Position numbers and translations under genes: made by a program
Origin: CAZGOM01 sp964542875
GTDB lineage: Bacteria; Planctomycetota; Phycisphaerae; Phycisphaerales; Phycisphaeraceae
DNA: 9,623 nucleotides
Assembly (NCBI GenBank): GCA_964542875.1
Contig: CAZIWA010000173.1
Coordinates: forward strand, 1-9,623
Direction of reading: 5' to 3'
Notes under the pieces: generated by a model
The model's input: the letters and a program-made list of their open reading frames with translations, nothing else
Database searches by the model: none
What the model was told of the DNA's origin: nothing
Shown here: piece after piece, positions 6,593 to 9,623 of the stretch
Numbering within the stretch: the first letter of the stretch is position 1
Layout of the letters: every line of letters begins with the position of its first letter

Positions 6593-7615
6593 ATGGCAAT
6601 CAAGGTGGCAATCAACGGTTTTGGACGCATCGGTCGGTTGGTTCTTCGGGCTGGTTTCAACAACCCCAACATTGAGTTTGTGGGTATCAATGACCTGGTG
6701 ACCCCGGACAACCTTTCCTACCTGCTGAAGTACGACACGACGCACGGCCGTTTCGGCGGTGAAGTTTCGTGGAAGGACGAAGGCATCGTGATCAACGGCA
6801 AGCTGGTCCCGACCTTCGCGGCCCGCAACCCCGCGGAACTGCCCTGGGGCAAGCTGGGCGTGGACTATGTGGTGGAATCGACCGGTCTGTTCACGGATGA
6901 CGTGGGCGCGGGCAACCACCTCAAGGCCGGCGCCAAGCGCGTGCTGATCTCCGCACCGACCAAGACCCCCGAAACCGTGCCCACCTTCGTGATGGGCGTG
7001 AACGAAAAGAGCTTCGATCCCTCGAAGCACACGATCGTTTCCAACGCTTCGTGCACGACCAACTGCCTGGCCCCCCTGGCCAAGGTGGTGCATGAGAACT
7101 TCGGGATCGCCGAAGGCCTGATGACGACGGTGCACGCGGTGACGGCGACCCAGCCCACGCAGGACGGTCCTTCCAAGAAGGATTGGCGCGGCGGGCGTGC
7201 GGCCGCTTACAACATCATCCCGGCGTCCACCGGCGCGGCCAAGGCCGTGGCGCTGGCGCTGCCCGCCCTCAAGGGCAAGCTGACGGGCATGAGCTTCCGC
7301 GTTCCCACCGCTGACGTGTCGGTGGTGGATCTGACCGTGAAGACCGAACGCAAGACCTCGTACAACGAGATCGCGGGCGCGATCAAGGCGGCCTCGGAAA
7401 CGTCCCTCAAGGGCATCCTGGGCTACACGGAAGAAGAAGTGGTTTCCTCCGACTTCATCCACTGCCCGCTTTCGTCGATCTTCGACAAGGGCGCGGGCAT
7501 CGAACTCAACGGCAACTTCTTCAAGCTGGTGAGCTGGTACGACAACGAATGGGGCTACAGCAACCGCGTGGTCGACCTCCTGAACTACATGGCCAAGGCC
7601 GACGGCAAGGCCTGA
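6593..7615 (+). CDS. gap: Glyceraldehyde-3-phosphate dehydrogenase, type I
   Basis: This enzyme oxidises and phosphorylates glyceraldehyde 3-phosphate to 1,3-bisphosphoglycerate with NAD+ in cytoplasmic glycolysis and gluconeogenesis. The 340-residue length is full. The Rossmann motif INGFGRIGR is at residues 7-15. Asp34 (GINDL) fits NAD+ rather than NADP+ use. The active site is ASCTTNC with catalytic Cys154, and His181 (TTVHAVTATQ) is the general base. DWRGGRAAAYNIIP and the C-terminal WYDNEWGYSNRVVDL are family signatures. ATG 6593 has GGAG six bases upstream. Codons are dominated by NNC forms (AAC, ATC, TTC, GAC, TAC, ACC), unlike the NNG/NNT-rich neighbours. This fits very high expression. 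With its own promoter and strong terminator, it is probably monocistronic. No pgk or tpi is adjacent. Confidence 0.98.
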   Translation: MAIKVAINGFGRIGRLVLRAGFNNPNIEFVGINDLVTPDNLSYLLKYDTTHGRFGGEVSWKDEGIVINGKLVPTFAARNPAELPWGKLGVDYVVESTGLFTDDVGAGNHLKAGAKRVLISAPTKTPETVPTFVMGVNEKSFDPSKHTIVSNASCTTNCLAPLAKVVHENFGIAEGLMTTVHAVTATQPTQDGPSKKDWRGGRAAAYNIIPASTGAAKAVALALPALKGKLTGMSFRVPTADVSVVDLTVKTERKTSYNEIAGAIKAASETSLKGILGYTEEEVVSSDFIHCPLSSIFDKGAGIELNGNFFKLVSWYDNEWGYSNRVVDLLNYMAKADGKA

Positions 7616-7638
7616 GGTTGAATATTGAGTCATCTCCG

Positions 7639-7680
7639 CACAGGCCGCGTCCCTTTGGGCGCGGCCTGTGTCGTTTTATT
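7639..7680 (+). terminator. Strong intrinsic terminator of gap
   Basis: CACAGGCCGCG (7639-7649) pairs perfectly with CGCGGCCTGTG (7660-7670). The stem continues, after a single bulged T, with CCC/GGG closing a TTT loop. TCGTTTTATTTG follows. The hairpin starts 24 bases after the gap stop codon. Confidence 0.92.
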
Positions 7681-7711
7681 TGTAAATTGAAATTTATGAT
7701 TTGTAATTTTT
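7680..7711. repeat. AT-rich repeat patch downstream of gap
   Basis: This stretch contains TTGAAATTTAT (7687-7697, identical to 2960-2970) and TGATTTGTAATTT (7697-7709, identical to 1105-1117). It is the third AT-rich patch located 3' of a gene in this window and lies directly after the gap terminator. Confidence 0.65.
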
Positions 7712-7723
7712 AAGGCCTTAAAA
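7708..7723. promoter_or_regulatory. 16-bp perfect palindrome TTTTAAGGCCTTAAAA
   Basis: The sequence equals its own reverse complement over 16 bases, centred between 7715 and 7716. It lies about 80-95 bases upstream of the lipoprotein ATG and 38 bases after the gap terminator stem. With no loop it is a better candidate for a dimeric protein-binding site than for an RNA hairpin. No promoter hexamers good enough to call were found next to it. Confidence 0.45.
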
Positions 7724-7804
7724 TGGGCCGTTTGCGGGGGCTGAGGGGTTTGGGGTGTATCATGACCCGGTGGTGTTTGATCGGATGTTTATCAGGAGTT
7801 TGAG

Positions 7805-9238
7805 ATGCGGAAACTGCGTGCAGGGATGGTGGCGATGGGGTTGGGTGGAGCGTTGTTTGCCGGGGGCTGCGCGGCACCCAAGTATGACGATCCGGTGCCG
7901 CTGATGACGAACACGAATGTGGTGGACAAGACGCGCATGGCGGCGGCGGCGCAGGCTGAACGGGAAATGCCCAACGACCCCAGGCGCATCGCGGCGTTGT
8001 ATGAACTGACGTGGATCAAAGGCGTGGAAGACCACGAGCGGATTTATGCGTTTGAACAGCTTGAGAAGTATGACGGGCCGAACTTCCGGAAGAAGATCGC
8101 GCTGCAGGTGCCGGCGATGGTGGATTGGGTGACGATCAGTGCGGTATTTGATATGGCGGTGCGCAATGGGTGGACAGAGTTTACGCCGGTGGTGGTGCAG
8201 CAGTACGCGCGCATCGGGCGAGGCGTGGAGATCACCCAGCGGCCCGAGCGGGAGTATTTAAAGAAGCTCAACCCGGGGAAGTCGCCCGAAGAGGTGATCT
8301 GGGATGTGTTCACCAATGCGGGCAAGGAATGGAACAGCGCCCAGCAGGTGGCGGCCTGGGAACTGCTTTGCAAGCTGTACAGCCGGAAGGATCTGATGGC
8401 GCGGTTGGCCGGAGTGACGCCCAAGAGCGCGCTGGTGGGCGATCTAAAGGCCGCAGCGGGCGAGCTGGGGACCGTGCCGGTAAACAGAGAGGGCGTGCTT
8501 TGGCTGATGGATTGGCGTGGGAACGCCGCATTCTGGAGCCAGGCGAAGGCGGCGTGCCAGACGTTGCGCGCGGAGCAGAAAGAAGGGTTGGAGTTGCGAC
8601 ATGTTCCGGTGTTTATCCGGGCGGCAAAGAGCGCATCATTCGGCATGAGCAAAGCGGAGCTTTACGCGAAGGTGAATGGGATGATTCCGGCAGCGGGGCA
8701 CTACACGGTGAGCCCCAGCTATGACGGGCAGCCAGCGGACTACCCGCAAAAGCTGAGCGAATACGCCAAGCAGCTTTCGTGGGGCGACCTGTATGTGATT
8801 TATGTGGCGCTGAGCGTGCTGCAGAATCAGCCTGAGCTTTCGGCGCAGGTGTTTGACCTGATCGACAAAGACGTTGCGGACACAACCACGGAGTATGGCG
8901 GCGTGGTGGTGTGGAAGGAGAGCAACGCTTTGCTGCCGATCGAGAAACAGCCGATGGAAATCAGGTACGTGTCACCTGCCCGGCGGGACCACGACCGGAA
9001 GTATGTTTCTTCAGATGAGCTGGTGAAGCAGGCGTATACCGGCTTTGCGCATTTCCATCTGCACGCGCAGTACTACGAGAACGTGGACTGGGCCGGGCCG
9101 GGTCGCGGAGATCTGGAATTTGCAGACCGACTGGGGTTTAACTGCCTGTTGTTCACGAGCATCAAGAAGGGATTGTTCAACGCGGACTTTTATCAGGCGG
9201 GGCGGGTGGTGGTGGATCTGGGATCGGTTGGGCGGTAG
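7805..9238 (+). CDS. Predicted lipoprotein with helical N-terminal region and JAMM-like C-terminal domain
   Basis: This 477-residue protein is of no family I can name. The start at ATG 7805 has AGGAG six bases upstream. Residues 1-21 are a lipoprotein signal peptide (MRKLRAG, hydrophobic GLGGALF, lipobox AGGC), so Cys22 would be lipidated and the protein anchored in a membrane. Residues about 55-340 are mostly helical, with patterns such as RIAALYELTWIKG, VFDMAVRNGWTEF and AAWELLCKLY that resemble degenerate HEAT-type repeats. The C-terminal part (about 355-477) has EYGGVVVW with Glu363, then HFHLHAQ with His416, His418 and His420, then PGRGDLEFAD with Asp436, then hydrophobic strands (FNCLLFTSI, GRVVVDLG). 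The order Glu, HxH, Asp matches JAMM/MPN metalloproteases, though the usual serine of SxxD is Gly433 and the HxH-to-Asp spacing is longer. Metal binding or peptidase activity is inference. The gene stands alone between terminators. Confidence 0.85.
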   Translation: MRKLRAGMVAMGLGGALFAGGCAAPKYDDPVPLMTNTNVVDKTRMAAAAQAEREMPNDPRRIAALYELTWIKGVEDHERIYAFEQLEKYDGPNFRKKIALQVPAMVDWVTISAVFDMAVRNGWTEFTPVVVQQYARIGRGVEITQRPEREYLKKLNPGKSPEEVIWDVFTNAGKEWNSAQQVAAWELLCKLYSRKDLMARLAGVTPKSALVGDLKAAAGELGTVPVNREGVLWLMDWRGNAAFWSQAKAACQTLRAEQKEGLELRHVPVFIRAAKSASFGMSKAELYAKVNGMIPAAGHYTVSPSYDGQPADYPQKLSEYAKQLSWGDLYVIYVALSVLQNQPELSAQVFDLIDKDVADTTTEYGGVVVWKESNALLPIEKQPMEIRYVSPARRDHDRKYVSSDELVKQAYTGFAHFHLHAQYYENVDWAGPGRGDLEFADRLGFNCLLFTSIKKGLFNADFYQAGRVVVDLGSVGR

Positions 9239-9279
9239 GGCGAGTACGGTGTCCCGGGTCGTCGAGTACGGAGTTTCGC

Positions 9280-9320
9280 GTCCCGTGTCCAGAGTTTTTG
9301 ACGCGGGACACGTGATTTTT
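9280..9320 (+). terminator. Probable terminator of the lipoprotein gene
   Basis: GTCCCGTGTC (9280-9289) pairs with GACGCGGGAC (9300-9309) over ten positions with one G-U pair and a ten-base loop. A TTTTT run follows at 9316-9320, six bases after the stem. That gap makes it weaker than the gap terminator. Confidence 0.5.
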
Positions 9321-9349
9321 GAGACTTTAGCGCCAATACAAAGAAGAGA

Positions 9350-9380
9350 TTCTTCAGCACTCATCGAGGGTGCTGAAGAA
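9350..9380 (-). terminator. Probable terminator hairpin of the minus-strand dehydrogenase gene
   Basis: TTCTTCAGCAC (9350-9360) and GTGCTGAAGAA (9370-9380) form an 11-bp perfect stem with a nine-base loop. Read on the minus strand, the stem is followed by a pyrimidine tract (TCTCTTCTTT). On the plus strand it is followed by purines. It therefore fits termination of the gene entering from the right, about 160 bases after its stop. Confidence 0.5.
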
Positions 9381-9405
9381 CAAGAAAGAATGAATTGATT
9401 CTTTA

Positions 9406-9448
9406 CCGGGGGCTGCGCTCGAAGACTCGAAGACTCACTGGCCCCCGG
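9406..9448. repeat. GC-rich inverted repeat enclosing a tandem octamer
   Basis: CCGGGGGC (9406-9413) and GCCCCCGG (9441-9448) are perfect complements. The 27-base loop contains the octamer CTCGAAGA twice in tandem (9418-9425 and 9426-9433) followed by CTC. The layout resembles a REP-like dispersed intergenic element, though only one copy lies in this window. Confidence 0.5.
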
Positions 9449-9543
9449 CTACAACCGGTCGCTCCGCTGGGGCGCAGAAAATGTCGGTCGCACCCGGATC
9501 TACAATCTATGCAACCCTGTATCGTTGCTAAAGAGTCCGATTT

Positions 9544-9623
9544 TCAGGGTTTCAGCAGGACTTTGATATTGTCTTTGCCTTTGGCGAGGGTGAGGGCCTG
9601 GACTGCTTGATCCAGGGGAAGTG
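9544..9623 (-). CDS. C-terminus of a zinc-type medium-chain (MDR) alcohol/polyol dehydrogenase, partial
   Basis: The minus strand from the right edge reads 25 codons and then TGA at 9546-9544. The peptide begins LPLDQAVQAL, continues through TLAKGKD and ends IKVLLKP. This is the characteristic last helix and strand of zinc-containing MDR dehydrogenases (threonine, sorbitol and alcohol dehydrogenases), where PLDQAVQAL packs near the end of the catalytic domain and IKVLLKP is the final strand. The substrate cannot be judged from this fragment. The rest of the gene lies beyond the window. Confidence 0.65.
   Translation of the reverse strand, partial: LPLDQAVQALTLAKGKDNIKVLLKP

Larger units (their letters stand above)
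9239..9543. other. Convergent intergenic spacer rich in short repeats
   Basis: This 305-base spacer separates the lipoprotein gene (+) from the dehydrogenase gene (-). In order it contains a repeated GAGTACGG (9242-9249 and 9264-9271) with scattered GTCCCG strings, a terminator-like hairpin (9280-9320), an 11-bp perfect hairpin (9350-9380), a GC-rich hairpin with an internal tandem octamer (9406-9448), and AACCCTG/CAGGGTT arms (9513-9519 and 9545-9551) reaching into the dehydrogenase stop codon. No gene is seen; small open frames here lack any family motif. Confidence 0.65.

Noticed and set aside
6369..6701. 110-codon frame starting at an ATG behind a ribosome-site-like sequence
   Set aside because: It runs into the gap coding region in another frame and encodes a Trp/Arg-rich product with no family features.
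6449..7633. 394-codon open frame on the minus strand across gap
   Set aside because: It lies antisense to a certain GAPDH gene, has a His/Arg/Val-rich composition typical of the reverse frame of GC-rich genes, and shows no motif.
9481..9543. Possible tRNA or small RNA near the right edge
   Set aside because: Short arms such as GCAAC/GTTGC are present, but there is no cloverleaf, TTCRA T-loop or acceptor pairing.
1..9623. CRISPR array, transposase, defence island or biosynthetic cluster
   Set aside because: No regularly spaced long repeats, integrase or transposase motifs, nuclease/helicase pairs or clustered tailoring enzymes are visible. The genes are isolated housekeeping and envelope genes.

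Overview
The window looks like chromosomal DNA from a GC-rich bacterium. It holds mostly housekeeping and envelope genes, each standing alone in long intergenic spacers of roughly 120 to 470 bases. The secreted TPR protein, the lipoprotein of no recognised family and the repeat-bearing spacers fit a member of the PVC/Planctomycetota group, perhaps Phycisphaerae. This is an impression from gene style, not a phylogenetic result. No rRNA, tRNA, CRISPR array, transposase or phage gene was seen.

Layout from left to right: (1) the 3' part of a CPA2-type cation/proton antiporter gene (+, open at the left edge); (2) a convergent small gene for a YtxH-like membrane-anchored protein with an Asn/Gln-rich tail (-), separated from the antiporter by a bidirectional terminator; (3) a gene-free spacer with an 8-nt periodic repeat and a 12-nt direct repeat; (4) lipA, lipoyl synthase (+), with a consensus -10 box so close to the ATG that the message may be leaderless; (5) a spacer with an AT-rich repeat patch and a strong perfect hairpin; (6) a 930-residue secreted TPR/coiled-coil protein (+); (7) a 469-base spacer with inverted repeats and a good sigma-70-type promoter; (8) gap, glyceraldehyde-3-phosphate dehydrogenase (+), with strongly biased codons and a textbook terminator; (9) a 477-residue predicted lipoprotein (+) whose C-terminal third has a Glu...HxH...Asp arrangement reminiscent of JAMM/MPN metalloproteases; (10) a 305-base convergent spacer full of inverted and direct repeats; (11) the last 25 codons of a zinc-type medium-chain dehydrogenase gene (-), running off the right edge.

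The genes do not form an operon or an obvious joint pathway. gap belongs to central glycolysis and lipA to lipoate cofactor synthesis for 2-oxoacid dehydrogenases. The antiporter, YtxH-like protein, TPR protein and lipoprotein are envelope functions. The least explained items are the lipoprotein's C-terminal domain and a set of short intergenic repeats: AT-rich patches after three genes, the 8-mer ladder, and GC-rich hairpins at the right end. No clear multi-gene novel system is visible; the findings are single-gene or single-site hypotheses.
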